Shown: positions 36,917-48,828, numbered from the stretch's first letter. The stretch is DNA of 64,000 bases from Cellulomonas sp. NTE-D12 (GCF_027923705.1 NZ_AP026442.1:3620287-3684286), one strand, 5' to 3'. A program made the numbers and translations. Notes: a model not told the origin generated them from the sequence alone.

Positions 36917-37993
36917 TCAGAACGACTTGGAGAGGTTCGCCGAGGCGTTGTCCGGCGTGTACTCGTTGTCCGAGATGATGATCTTGGCGGGCACCGGGGT
37001 GTCGTTCTCGAAGTCGGCGAGCGCCTTGAAGGCGAGCGGGCCGAACCGCGGGTTGGACTCGATCACGCCGTTGTACTTGCCGTCCACCAGCAGCTGCACG
37101 GCGTCGTGCGTGCCGTCGACCGAGACGATCTTGATGTCCTTGCCGGGCGTCTTTCCGGCGGCGGCGATCGCGGTCTCGGCGCCGATGCCCATCTCGTCGT
37201 TCTCGGCGTACACGGCCGTGATGTCCGGGTGCGCCTGCAGCAGCGAGGCCATCACCGTCTGACCGTCGGTCCGCGCGAAGTTCGCCGTCTGCTGTGCGAC
37301 GACCTGGATGCCGGGCGCCGTCTTGATCTCGTCGACGAACCCGCTGGTCCGGTCGGTGGTCACGCCGTTGCCCGACGAGCCGAGCAGGATGGCGACCTTG
37401 CCGGTGCCACCGGTCTGCTTGATCATCGCGTCGGCCGCGCGCTTGCCCTGGGACACGAAGTCGGAGCCGATGAAGGTCAGGTAGTCGGTGCAGGCCTTGG
37501 AGTTGACCAGGCGGTCGACGGTGACCACGGGGATCTTCTTGGCACGGGCCGCGTCGAACGCCGGCTGCAGGCCGTCCGAGTTCAGCGGCGCCACGATCAG
37601 CAGCTGCACGCCCTGGTTGATCATCCCCTGGATGTCCGTCACCTGCTTGGCGATCTCGCTGTTCGCGTTCGTCTTGATCAGCGTGGCGCCCTGGGCGGCC
37701 GCCTCGTCCACCATCGACTTGGTCTCCGCGATGCGGAACGCGGCGGTCTCCGGCTCCGACTGGGAGAAGCCGACCTTGGCGCCCTTGAGGCTGATCTTCG
37801 GGTAGCCGAGGGCGCTCGCCGTGCAGCCGTCGCCCGACGCCGCGCCGGACGAGGCGACGGTCGGGTTGGCGGCAGCGGCGGCCGTCCCTCCGGAGGTGGA
37901 TCCGGCGGACGACGACGAGCATCCGGCGGCGGCGAGGCCGACCGCCAGCGCGAGGGCGGTGACGGTCGTGCGCCGCGAGGTCTTCATCGACAT
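36917..37993 (-). CDS. ytfQ: Sugar ABC transporter substrate-binding lipoprotein (YtfQ-like)
   Basis: The 358-residue periplasmic-binding-protein family 4 member has a lipobox LAAAGC at about residues 19-24 followed by a Ser/Thr/Gly linker. KVGFSQSEPETAAFRIAETK is the galactofuranose-binding YtfQ start pattern, and MINQGVQLLIVAPLNSDGL with DEMGIGAETAIAAAG follow family 4. ATG 37993 has AAGGAG at 10 bases. A good promoter lies upstream (TTGACG 38165-38170, CAATAT 38141-38146). It is the first gene of the importer operon; the substrate may be a furanose such as galactofuranose or arabinose, inferred from family only. Confidence 0.9.
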   Translation of the reverse strand: MSMKTSRRTTVTALALAVGLAAAGCSSSSAGSTSGGTAAAAANPTVASSGAASGDGCTASALGYPKISLKGAKVGFSQSEPETAAFRIAETKSMVDEAAAQGATLIKTNANSEIAKQVTDIQGMINQGVQLLIVAPLNSDGLQPAFDAARAKKIPVVTVDRLVNSKACTDYLTFIGSDFVSQGKRAADAMIKQTGGTGKVAILLGSSGNGVTTDRTSGFVDEIKTAPGIQVVAQQTANFARTDGQTVMASLLQAHPDITAVYAENDEMGIGAETAIAAAGKTPGKDIKIVSVDGTHDAVQLLVDGKYNGVIESNPRFGPLAFKALADFENDTPVPAKIIISDNEYTPDNASANLSKSF

Positions 37994-38140
37994 GGGTGTG
38001 TGGCTCCTTGGACGAGGTGGAACGAGCACCTGCGAGGCGGGCCGGGCCGGACGGCGTCCCCTTCGACGCCCGGCTGGACCCGCGGACGTCCCGCGGTGTC
38101 GCACCCTTGCGACGACGCCGGCGGAACGTGCGTGTGATCG

Positions 38141-38190
38141 ATATTGACGAAGTTCTGATCGGACCGTCAACAGCCCGTCCATCACGTGAT
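38141..38190 (-). promoter_or_regulatory. Promoter and possible operator of the sugar importer operon
   Basis: On the minus strand, TTGACG (38165-38170) and CAATAT (38141-38146) are separated by 18 bp. A 10-bp palindrome ATCACGTGAT (38181-38190) lies just upstream of the -35, and the divergent DeoR gene starts at 38355. The 361-bp intergenic region otherwise holds only regulatory sequence. Confidence 0.6.
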
Positions 38191-38354
38191 CAAATCGTGA
38201 CCTGGCTCGTTCGCTTGCGCCACGTCGGGGGCCACGACCGATCGAGCTCGGAAGCGCCGGAGCACCCGCGAACGCTACCCTTGGCCTGACCAGGCCGCTC
38301 GTCCGAGCCTGACGGTTCATCGTGCGGGTCTGACCTGGAGGGGCAAGGAGGGAC

Positions 38355-39434
38355 ATGTTCGGCGCCGAGCGTCGCCAGCTGATCCTCGAGCTCGTCCGTG
38401 CCCAGGGCGCGGTGTCGATCCGCGACCTCGCTGTGGCGGTCAACGCGTCCGAGGTCACCGTGCGGCGCGACGTCACCACCCTCGAGAGCCGGGGGCTGCT
38501 CGACCGCAGCCACGGCGGCGCGCTGCTGCCGGACGGCGAGCTCGGCGGGGCACCCCTGTCGCACCGGGAGCCGGGCGGCACGTCCCAGCCGGAGCGAGGC
38601 GAGACGCTGGTGCCCGGCGAGGCGGCCGGACCCCCCCGCACGACGATGTTCGGCGCCGAACGCCGCCGCCTGATCTGCGAGTACGTGCGCGCCAACCGCG
38701 TCGTCTCGTTGCGCGACCTCGCCGCGGCCGTCAACGCGTCCGAGGTCACCGTCCGCCGCGACCTGGTCACGCTCGAGCGGCAGGGCCTGATCGAGCGTGC
38801 CCACGGCGGCGCCCAGCTGCCGGACGCGCTGATCATCGAACCCTGGCCGACCGCGCCGCCCGACCCGGAGACGACGGCGAAGTCCGCCATCGCCACGCTC
38901 GCCGCGACGCTGGTCGGCGACGCGACGGCCATCATGCTGGGCGCCGGCACCACGGTGTACGAGCTGGCCAGGAGGCTGGCGCCCCGCTCACCGCTGACGG
39001 TGCTGACCAACTCGATGCTCGTCGCGCGTGCGCTCGCGCGGACGCCCAACGTCGAGCTGGTGATGACCCGCGGCTCCCTCGACAACTCCACGCTCGCGCT
39101 GGTCGGCAGCGCCGCGGAGCACTGGATCGCCGGTCAGCGCGTGACCCGCGCCTTCGTCTCCGGCGGTGGACTGACCACGGAACGCGGGCTGTCCAGCACG
39201 CACCTGGCGGTGTCCGAGGTGGAGCGGGCGATCGTCGGCAGCGCCAAGGAGCTGGTGGTGCTGGCGGACCACACGAAGCTCGGCGTGGAGAGCACGTACC
39301 CCGTGGCGCCGGTGACCAGGATCGACCACCTGGTCACGGACACCTCCGGCGACACCTCGGTGCTGGAGTCGCTGTCGTCCCGCGGCGTGCACGTGCACGT
39401 CGCGCCGTCCGACCTGGCGGGCGCCACCGCCTGA
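38355..39434 (+). CDS. DeoR family regulator with duplicated N-terminal DNA-binding domain
   Basis: The protein is 359 residues, about 100 longer than normal DeoR regulators. Residues 1-60 and 98-158 are two copies of the same DeoR winged helix, each starting MFGAERR and containing V-N-A-S-E-V-T-V-R-R-D and HGGA. A 35-residue linker separates them. One DeoR sugar-phosphate sensor domain follows (IMLGAGTTVYELA and VLTNSMLVARALA). It is divergent from the ytfQRT-yjfF-like operon and likely represses it. The second copy has its own ATG (38646), so a shorter product is possible. Confidence 0.9.
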   Translation: MFGAERRQLILELVRAQGAVSIRDLAVAVNASEVTVRRDVTTLESRGLLDRSHGGALLPDGELGGAPLSHREPGGTSQPERGETLVPGEAAGPPRTTMFGAERRRLICEYVRANRVVSLRDLAAAVNASEVTVRRDLVTLERQGLIERAHGGAQLPDALIIEPWPTAPPDPETTAKSAIATLAATLVGDATAIMLGAGTTVYELARRLAPRSPLTVLTNSMLVARALARTPNVELVMTRGSLDNSTLALVGSAAEHWIAGQRVTRAFVSGGGLTTERGLSSTHLAVSEVERAIVGSAKELVVLADHTKLGVESTYPVAPVTRIDHLVTDTSGDTSVLESLSSRGVHVHVAPSDLAGATA

Positions 39435-39507
39435 CCCCACCACGACGGGCGCGGTTGACGACGCGGTGAGCCCTCCGAGCCATCACGCCGCCTGACCGCT
39501 TCCGACC

Positions 39508-39566
39508 GGACGGGATCGGTGCGCGACCGTTCCGGCCGCGATCTGACAGCAGCACCGATCCCGTCC
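39508..39566. repeat. Perfect 15-bp inverted repeat before the second DeoR gene
   Basis: GGACGGGATCGGTGC (39508-39522) and its exact reverse complement (39552-39566) flank 29 bases. The right arm ends 2 bp before a -10-like TACCGT (39569-39574). Its size and placement suit a two-site operator for autoregulation; an RNA hairpin or terminator of the preceding DeoR gene is the alternative. Confidence 0.65.
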
Positions 39567-39580
39567 AGTACCGTGAGCCC

Positions 39581-40363
39581 GTGTTCGCGACGGAGCGGCG
39601 GCGCCGGATCCTCGAGCACGTGCGCCGTCATGGCACCGCCGACCTGCGCGAGCTGGCCCGGGCGGTCGACGCCTCCGAGGTCACCATCCGTCGGGACCTG
39701 CGCGCGCTCGAGCAGCAGGGGCTGATCGCCCGGCACCGCGGCGGCGCGGCGGCGTTGCAGGACCCCGGGGCGGGAAACCTGTCGACCGAGGGCGCCGACC
39801 CGGCCGCCCGGCCGGAGCAGGTGGCGATCGCGCGGCTGGCGGCCACCTTGGTGCACGACGGAGACGCCGTGGCGATCGGCGCAGGGACCACCGCCCAGCA
39901 GCTGGCCGCGACCCTGGTCGACGCCTCGGAGCTCACGGTGGTGACCAACTCCTTGCTGGTCGGCGAGGTGCTCGGCCAGGCCCGCGGCGTGTCGGTGGTG
40001 ATGACGGGCGGCTCGCTGCGCGGTGCCACGTACGGCCTGGTCGGCAGTGGTGCCGAGCAGTCGTTCGCCGACCTGCGCGTCCGCCGCGCGTTCCTCTCCG
40101 GCGACGGGCTGACCGCGGGCTGGGGACTGTCGACCTCCGACCTCGCGGAGGCCGGTGTCGACCGGGCCGTCGCCGACGCCGCGCAGGAGGTGGTGGTCCT
40201 CGCCGACCACACGAAGCTCGGAACCGACGCGCCGTTCCAGAGCGTGCCGATCGACCGCATCGCGCACGTCGTCACGGACGACGGTGCCGACGCCGGCACC
40301 CTCGCCACCCTGCGTGCGGTCGGCGTCCAGGTGCACGTCGCCGGCACGCGGGACGACGGGTGA
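39581..40363 (+). CDS. DeoR family transcriptional regulator
   Basis: The 260-residue protein has a single N-terminal DeoR winged helix (VDASEVTIRRDLRALEQQG) and a sugar-phosphate isomerase-like sensor domain (AVAIGAGTTAQQLAATL; VVTNSLLVGEVL; VVVLADHTKLG). GTG 39581 lies 6 bases after TACCGT, so the mRNA may be leaderless. The downstream ABC ATPase gene begins 95 bp later with its own -10 TAGTGT, and is its likely target. Confidence 0.9.
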   Translation: MFATERRRRILEHVRRHGTADLRELARAVDASEVTIRRDLRALEQQGLIARHRGGAAALQDPGAGNLSTEGADPAARPEQVAIARLAATLVHDGDAVAIGAGTTAQQLAATLVDASELTVVTNSLLVGEVLGQARGVSVVMTGGSLRGATYGLVGSGAEQSFADLRVRRAFLSGDGLTAGWGLSTSDLAEAGVDRAVADAAQEVVVLADHTKLGTDAPFQSVPIDRIAHVVTDDGADAGTLATLRAVGVQVHVAGTRDDG

Positions 40364-40458
40364 CCACCCTGAGGTCCACCACCGGGGAACCCCATCCGGA
40401 CGGTGGTCGCCTAGTGTGGGGCGCCAGCACGCCCGACGTGGGGAAGGAGGCGCCCGCC

Positions 40459-42021
40459 GTGCCCGCCTCTGCCCCTGAACCGGCCTCGTCCACCGTCCTC
40501 GAGGCGCGCGCCGTCACCAAGTCGTTCCCCGGCGTGACGGCGCTGCAGGACGTCGACCTGGTGCTGCGCCGCGGGGAGGTCCACGCCCTGGTCGGGGAGA
40601 ACGGCGCCGGCAAGTCCACGCTGATCAAGGTGCTCACCGGCGTCTACCCGCCGGACGCCGGCCAGGTGCTCCACCACGGCCGGCCGGCGACGTTCCGCAG
40701 CCCGGGTGCGGCACAGGCCGCGGGCATCAGCACGATCTACCAGGAGGTGAACCTGGTCCCCACGCTCACCGCCGCGCGCAACCTGTTCCTCGGCCGCGAG
40801 CCTCGCACCCGCCTCGGCCTGATCGACTTCCGGGCCATGAACGCCCAGGCGCGCGAGGTGCTGCAGCGCTACGGCGTCGATGCCGACGTCGAGGCGCCGC
40901 TCGGTTCCCTCGGTCTCGGCACCCAGCAGATGGTCGCCGTGGCGCGCGCCGTCGCCGCGCGTGCCGATGTGGTGATCATGGACGAGCCGACGTCGTCGCT
41001 CGAGGCCCGTGAGGTCGAGACCCTGTTCGCCGCGATCGACCGCCTGGCGTCCGACGGCGCGGCGGTGCTCTACGTGAGCCACCGGCTCGACGAGCTGTAC
41101 CGCATCTGCGACACCGTCACGGTGCTGCGGGACGGGCGGCTGGTGCACACCGGCCCCCTCGCGGAGCTGCCCCGGCTGCAGCTGGTCGCGGCGATGCTCG
41201 GCCGCGAGCTGCTCGCCGAGACGCGCCGCCGTTCCGAGGCGGAGCCGAACGACGGGCTCGACGACGAGGTGCTGACGGAGCCGGTGCTGACGGTCGACGG
41301 GCTGACGCGGCGCGGCGTGCTCGACGGCGTCTCGTTCACGGTGCGTCCCGGCGAGATCGTCGGCCTCGGCGGGCTGCTCGGTGCCGGCCGCAGCGAGACC
41401 GGCATGGCGGTGCTCGGTGCGCAGCGGATCGACTCCGGCACGGTCACGGTCGACGGTGAGCCCATCCGCACCGGCTCACCGGGGGCGTCCATCGCGGCCG
41501 GTGTCGCGCTGCTGCCGGAGGACCGCAAGCTCGAGGGGATCCTGCCCAACCTGTCGATCCGCGACAACATCATCCTCGGCGCCCTGCCGCGACTGTCCCG
41601 AGCCGGCCTGATCTCGAACGGCCGCATCGACGCCATCGTCGACGGGTTCATGAAGCAGCTGAAGATCCAGGCGTCCAGCCCCGACCAGAAGGTCGGCACG
41701 CTGTCCGGCGGCAACCAGCAGAAGGTGCTGCTGGCGCGCCTCCTGTGCCTCGACCCGAAGGTGCTGATCCTCGACGAGCCGACGCGCGGCATCGACGTCG
41801 GCGCCAAGATCGAGGTGCGGGTGGCCATCGACGCCCTGGCGGCGGACGGTCTGGCGGTGCTCCTCATCTCGTCGGAGACCGAGGAGCTGATCGACGGCTC
41901 GGACCGGATCGTCGTGCTGCGGGAGGGCAAGGTCACGGACGTGCTCGGTGGTGACCGCCTCACCGAGGAGGACCTGATCCACGCCATCGCCGGCGAACCC
42001 GGGGAGCGGCCGGCCGAGTGA
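40459..42021 (+). CDS. Orphan CUT2 sugar ABC transporter ATPase
   Basis: The 520-residue double-domain ATPase is a close paralogue of the one at 35259-36815. Shared features are FPGVTALQDVDLVLRRGEVHALVGENGAGKST, EPRTRLGLIDF, SLGLGTQQM, and in the second domain LGGLLGAGRSETGMAVLGAQ and STLSGGNQQKV-type motifs (GTLSGGNQQKV). No permease or binding protein gene is adjacent, so it may serve another importer or share the nearby permeases. GTG 40459 is preceded by AAGGAGG at 8 bases; upstream in-frame codons precede the -10 TAGTGT (40412-40417) and are rejected. Confidence 0.9.
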   Translation: MPASAPEPASSTVLEARAVTKSFPGVTALQDVDLVLRRGEVHALVGENGAGKSTLIKVLTGVYPPDAGQVLHHGRPATFRSPGAAQAAGISTIYQEVNLVPTLTAARNLFLGREPRTRLGLIDFRAMNAQAREVLQRYGVDADVEAPLGSLGLGTQQMVAVARAVAARADVVIMDEPTSSLEAREVETLFAAIDRLASDGAAVLYVSHRLDELYRICDTVTVLRDGRLVHTGPLAELPRLQLVAAMLGRELLAETRRRSEAEPNDGLDDEVLTEPVLTVDGLTRRGVLDGVSFTVRPGEIVGLGGLLGAGRSETGMAVLGAQRIDSGTVTVDGEPIRTGSPGASIAAGVALLPEDRKLEGILPNLSIRDNIILGALPRLSRAGLISNGRIDAIVDGFMKQLKIQASSPDQKVGTLSGGNQQKVLLARLLCLDPKVLILDEPTRGIDVGAKIEVRVAIDALAADGLAVLLISSETEELIDGSDRIVVLREGKVTDVLGGDRLTEEDLIHAIAGEPGERPAE

Positions 42022-42085
42022 GGCCGTGGCTGCGCACCGGTGCTTGACTGGGTGCACCGACCGGACGATCGAGAGGCGGTCAGCC

Positions 42086-42208
42086 ATGAGCCGCGCACAT
42101 GCTTCCGCTCGACGGCCTTGGTGGCCATGGCTCGTCCTCGCCGTCGCGGCCCTCGCCGTGATCTCGTACCTCGTGCTGGACGCCCTGGCCGGGACGCACG
42201 GCGTCTGA
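42086..42208 (+). CDS. Small membrane protein, 40 residues
   Basis: A basic N-terminus (SRAHASARRPWWPW) and one hydrophobic helix (LVLAVAALAVISYLVLDALA) are the whole protein. A GAGAGGCGG ribosome-binding-like site precedes ATG 42086. No family is recognised; the position just after the ABC ATPase and before tRNA-Ala suggests a stand-alone small membrane peptide. Coding status rests on the ribosome site and transmembrane pattern. Confidence 0.55.
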   Translation: MSRAHASARRPWWPWLVLAVAALAVISYLVLDALAGTHGV

Positions 42209-42252
42209 GCGGCGCGACGAAGCCCCTCGTCCGGGACGGAGGAGGGGCTCGG

Positions 42253-42325
42253 AGTGGAGCCAACGGGACTCGAACCCGTAACCCCCTGCTTGCAAAGCAG
42301 GTGCGCTACCAATTGCGCCATGGCC
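42253..42325 (-). tRNA. tRNA-Ala (anticodon TGC)
   Basis: The 73-nt tRNA has acceptor GGGGCCA paired with TGGCTCC, D-arm GCGC...GCGC, anticodon stem CTGCT/AGCAG with TGC in the loop, and T-arm GGGTTCGAGTCCC. The discriminator is A; CCA is not encoded. Confidence 0.97.
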
Positions 42326-42363
42326 CCCGGGGAACCGGACCGGTCACGGTCCGGAGCGGCGGG

Positions 42364-42483
42364 TCACTCGAAGGTGTCGGTGACCTCGGCCCACAGGTCC
42401 CGCTCGTCGCGGTCCTGCACGTACCTCTGGTAGACGACGTAGCCGACGGCGGCAGCGGCGGCGAGGACCAGCAGCTTCTTCAT
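42364..42483 (-). CDS. DLW-39 family protein
   Basis: The product is exactly 39 residues, starting MKKLLVLAAAAAVGYVVYQR and containing the D-L-W motif near the C-terminus, the two features that name this actinobacterial family. It is a small membrane-anchored protein of unknown function, always found beside gyrA and the tRNA-Ile/Ala genes. A GGAGG site precedes the ATG by 6 bases. Confidence 0.93.
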   Translation of the reverse strand: MKKLLVLAAAAAVGYVVYQRYVQDRDERDLWAEVTDTFE

Positions 42484-42498
42484 CGGTACCTCCTCGAG

Positions 42499-42572
42499 TG
42501 GGCCTAACAGGACTTGAACCTGTGACCTCTTCCTTATCAGGGAAGCGCTCTAACCGTCTGAGCTATAGGCCC
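42499..42572 (-). tRNA. tRNA-Ile (anticodon GAT)
   Basis: The 74-nt tRNA has acceptor GGGCCTA paired with TAGGCCC, anticodon stem CTTCC/GGAAG with GAT in the loop, and T-arm AGGTTCAAGTCCT. The discriminator is A; CCA is not encoded. It lies directly before the DLW-39 gene, in the tRNA-Ile/Ala pair typical downstream of gyrA. Confidence 0.97.
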
Positions 42573-42660
42573 CGGGCGCGGTGACCGGGAGCCGGGCTGC
42601 GCGCGCCGGTCGAGACTACCCCAGCGACGCTTCCCGGCCCAAAACGCGACGGCGCCGCGG

Positions 42661-43823
42661 CTACTCGTCCGTCATCGTGACGTGCACGCCGCCCACCAGC
42701 GCCGCCACGATGTTGTAGAGGAACGCGCCGATGGTGGACATCGCCGTCAGCAGGAAGACGTCGATCACCGCGACGAGAGTCGCGCCGGAGATCACCTTCC
42801 GGAAGCTGATCACGTCGGTGACGTTGACGGCGCTCTCCGGGCCGACCACCTGCTTGACCAGGTCGTTGATGCTGGCGAACACGTGCAGACCGTCGAGCGT
42901 GAGCCACACCACCGCGGTCGCCACCACCAGGATGATGCCGAGCGCGAAGGACAGCAGCAGCGACAGCTTCATCACCGACCACGGGTCCAGCCGGGAGATC
43001 GCCAGCCGTACCCGCCGAGGTGCGCCCGGTGCAGGCGCGCGCCCGGACACCGGGTGCGGCGGGGGTACCGGTGCCGGCCGCGCGGACGCGGCGGGAGCGG
43101 TCGGGTTGGCGGTCATGGGCTCTTCCTGGGGCCGAGGGCGTGTCAACGAAGCGTACGCGGCGCTCAAGCCCGCACCAGCGACACCCGCCGTCTTCTTCAG
43201 CCAGACGGTCGAACGGTCGACGGCCTCCAGCAGCGGCGACGGCGAGGCTGCCTCGTCCCGCGGGCCCGTCGTGGCATCGGCCTCGGGAGGTGCGGCGCCC
43301 TCCTTCGGACGAGCGGCAGAGGCGGCGACGCCGACCGCGGAAGCCCCGGCGGTGGCCGTCACGGGGCCGCCGTCCTGCGGGGACCGTGCCTCCGCTCCGG
43401 CGGGGGGGTGCGCGTCCGTCGCGGCCTGACGCCGTTCGGGTGCGTCCGCTCCGGACACCGGAGCCGACGCCGCCAGGCCGCCGTCCGTCACCGACGCGAC
43501 GGAGGCCGGGTCCTGGCTGACCGGTCCGGTGACCCGCGTGGTGCGCGGGTTGGTGCGGGACCCGCGCTTGCCGGCCGGTCGGGCGGTCTCGCCGCTGACC
43601 GGCCGCGTCACGGGCCGCGGCGTCCGGGTCGGAGGCACGCTCGCCGGCAGGCCACCGTCCGTCGTGCCGGGCACGACAGCCGACGCCCGCGCACCGGTCT
43701 CGACGCGCATGGTGTCGTCGGCCGGCCCGCCCTGGCCCGGTACCCCCCCGACAGTCCGGACGTCGCCCTGACCTGCAGGGGACGGTCGCTTGCGCGGCGG
43801 GATCGAAGGCGGTGGGGCGTCGG

Positions 43824-43827
<4 letters not shown>
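42661..43827 (-). CDS. DUF3566 domain membrane protein
   Basis: The 388-residue protein has a long low-complexity Pro/Ala/Gly-rich cytoplasmic N-terminal region (about 1-265) and a C-terminal DUF3566 domain with two transmembrane helices (LSLLLSFALGIILVVATAVVWL; VAVIDVFLLTAMSTIGAFLYNI). This corresponds to the M. tuberculosis gene directly after gyrA (Rv0007). It overlaps the gyrA stop by 4 bp (ATGA), so the two are translationally coupled. Function unknown; wall or division related by context. Confidence 0.9.
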
Positions 43828-46466
<2,639 letters not shown>

Positions 46467-46536
46467 GATGCCCTTCGTCCGTCGTGCGGCTGCCGCGGTG
46501 CACGCCGGGGGCGCTCGCCCCCGCCGGTCCGGCCGC

Positions 46537-48597
46537 CTAGATGTCGAGGAACCGCACGTCCTTGGCGTTGCGCTGGATGAACGAGCGACGCGACTCGACG
46601 TCCTCGCCCATCAGCACGGTGAACGTCTCGTCCGCCGCGGCGGCTTCGTCCAGCGTGACCTGCAGCAACGTCCGGTGCTCGGGCGACATCGTCGTCTCCC
46701 ACAGCTCCGAGTAGTCCATCTCGCCGAGACCCTTGTAGCGCTGGATCGCGTTCTCCTTGGGCAGCCGCTTGCCGCTCGCCTGCCCGTCGGCGAGCATCAC
46801 GTCCCGCTCCCGGTCGGAGTAGACGTAGTCGTGCTCGGCGTTGGTCCACTTGATCCGGTACAGCGGCGGCTGCGCCATGTACACGTGGCCCTGCTTGATC
46901 AGCTCGGGCATGTACCGGAACAGGAGCGTGAGCAGCAGCGTGCGGATGTGCTGGCCGTCGACGTCCGCATCCGCCATCAGCACGATCTTGTGGTACCGGA
47001 GCTTGGAGACGTCGAAGTCCTCGCCGATGCCGGTGCCGAACGCCGTGATCAGCGACTGCACCTCCTGGTTGCCCAGGGCGCGGTCCAGCCGCGCACGCTC
47101 GACGTTGAGGATCTTGCCGCGGATGGGGAGGATCGCCTGCGTCCGCGGGTTGCGGCCGCGGACGGCCGAACCGCCGGCGGAGTCCCCCTCGACGATGAAC
47201 ACCTCGCACTCGGCGGGGTTGTTCGACTGGCAGTCCTTGAGCTTGCCCGGCATCGAGTTCGACTCGAGCAGACCCTTGCGGCGGGTCGCCTCACGGGCCT
47301 TGCGCGCCGCCATACGGGCGGCCGAGGCCTGGATCGACTTGCGGATGATGTCCCGCGCGTCGGACGGGTGGGAGTCGAGCCAGTCGCCCAGCCGCTCGTT
47401 GACCACGCGCTGCACGAAGGTCTTGGCCTCGGTGTTGCCCAGCTTCGTCTTCGTCTGGCCCTCGAACTGCGGCTCGCCGAGCTTGACGGAGACCACCGCG
47501 GTCAGGCCCTCGCGGATGTCGTCGCCGGTGAGGTTGTCGTCCTTGTCCTTGAGCAGGCCCTTGTCGCGTGCGTACCTGTTGATCAGGGACGTCATCGCCG
47601 CACGGAAGCCCTCCTCGTGCGTGCCGCCCTCGGTGGTGGAGATCGTGTTCGCGTAGGTGTGCACCGACTCGCTGTAGGCACCGGTCCACTGCATGGCGAT
47701 CTCCACGGAGATGCGCCGCTCGGTGTCCTCCGCCTCGAAGTCGATGACCTCGGGGTGCACCGCCTCGTACTTCTTGGCTGCGTTGAGGTGCTTGACGTAG
47801 TCGATCAGGCCGCCCTCGTACCGGTACGAGACCGTGTGGCTGGCAGCCTTCGCCTCGTCGGTGTCCGCCCCGCCCGCCACCTCGTCGTCTGCGTCCTGGT
47901 GCTGGGCGCGCTCGTCCGTGAGCGAGAGCCGCAGGCCCTTGTTGAGGAAGGCCATCTGCTGGAACCGTGACCGGAGGGTCTCGAAGTCGTAGTCCGTGGT
48001 CTCGAAGATCTCGTCGTCCGCCCAGAACGTCACGGTCGTGCCCGTCACGTCGGTCGGCTCGCCCTTCTCCAGGGGGGCGACCGGTGCGCCGCGCAGGTAC
48101 GACTGGCGCCAGACGAAGCCCTGCGTGCGGACCTCCACCTCCACCCGCGTGGACAGCGCGTTCACCACGGAGACGCCCACGCCGTGCAGGCCGCCGGACA
48201 CCGCGTAGCCGCCACCGCCGAACTTGCCACCGGCGTGCAGCACGGTCAGCACCACCTCGACCGCCGGCTTGCCCTCGGACTCGACGATGCCGACGGGGAT
48301 GCCGCGGCCGTCGTCGACCACCCGGACACCGCCGTCCGGCAGGATCGTCACCTGGATGTCGGTGGCGTAACCGGCCAGCGCCTCGTCGACCGAGTTGTCC
48401 ACCACCTCGTACACCAGGTGGTGCAGGCCGCGCTCACCGGTGGAGCCGATGTACATGCCGGGACGCTTGCGGACCGCCTCGAGACCCTCGAGGACGGTGA
48501 TCGCGCTGGCGTCGTACCCCCCGTTCCCTTCCGGGCGCCGGGGGGCCGGGTCGTTCGTGGTGCCGTCCTGATCCTGCGGGGTGGTCTCGTCAGCCAC
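46537..48597 (-). CDS. gyrB: DNA gyrase subunit B
   Basis: The 686-residue protein has the GHKL ATPase domain (EVVDNSVDEALAGYA; VVDDGRGIPVG), the transducer domain, and the TOPRIM domain with EGDSAGGSA and DADVDGQHIRTL, and ends with the conserved FIQRNAKDVRFLDI. It binds ATP and Mg2+ and supplies the strand-passage motor to GyrA. It is the first gene of gyrB-gyrA-DUF3566. The 231-bp gap to dciA holds the promoter region with a -10-like TAGACT on the minus strand (48728-48733). Confidence 0.98.
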   Translation of the reverse strand: MADETTPQDQDGTTNDPAPRRPEGNGGYDASAITVLEGLEAVRKRPGMYIGSTGERGLHHLVYEVVDNSVDEALAGYATDIQVTILPDGGVRVVDDGRGIPVGIVESEGKPAVEVVLTVLHAGGKFGGGGYAVSGGLHGVGVSVVNALSTRVEVEVRTQGFVWRQSYLRGAPVAPLEKGEPTDVTGTTVTFWADDEIFETTDYDFETLRSRFQQMAFLNKGLRLSLTDERAQHQDADDEVAGGADTDEAKAASHTVSYRYEGGLIDYVKHLNAAKKYEAVHPEVIDFEAEDTERRISVEIAMQWTGAYSESVHTYANTISTTEGGTHEEGFRAAMTSLINRYARDKGLLKDKDDNLTGDDIREGLTAVVSVKLGEPQFEGQTKTKLGNTEAKTFVQRVVNERLGDWLDSHPSDARDIIRKSIQASAARMAARKAREATRRKGLLESNSMPGKLKDCQSNNPAECEVFIVEGDSAGGSAVRGRNPRTQAILPIRGKILNVERARLDRALGNQEVQSLITAFGTGIGEDFDVSKLRYHKIVLMADADVDGQHIRTLLLTLLFRYMPELIKQGHVYMAQPPLYRIKWTNAEHDYVYSDRERDVMLADGQASGKRLPKENAIQRYKGLGEMDYSELWETTMSPEHRTLLQVTLDEAAAADETFTVLMGEDVESRRSFIQRNAKDVRFLDI

Positions 48598-48828
48598 GGG
48601 CGGCGCGTCTCCTCAAGGTTTCACACGCCGCGGAGCGCGCCGCCCGGCGACGGACAGGGCGGATCAGTCCACGGTGTTGGAGTTCTCGTCTCAGGACCGG
48701 CACGGAACGCGCCAGAAAGACCCTCTCAGTCTACCCTCTGGACGCCTTCGAACCCGGTCGCCGGGGCGGACGGGCCCCACACGGTCGCGGCAGCGGTCTT
48801 GTGGGCGGGTCGAGGGGCCGCCTCGGTG

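Noticed and set aside
36917..39091. Fusion of the sugar-binding protein with upstream sequence
   Set aside because: The extra 366 codons are antisense to the DeoR gene and precede the lipoprotein signal peptide and its ribosome-binding site.
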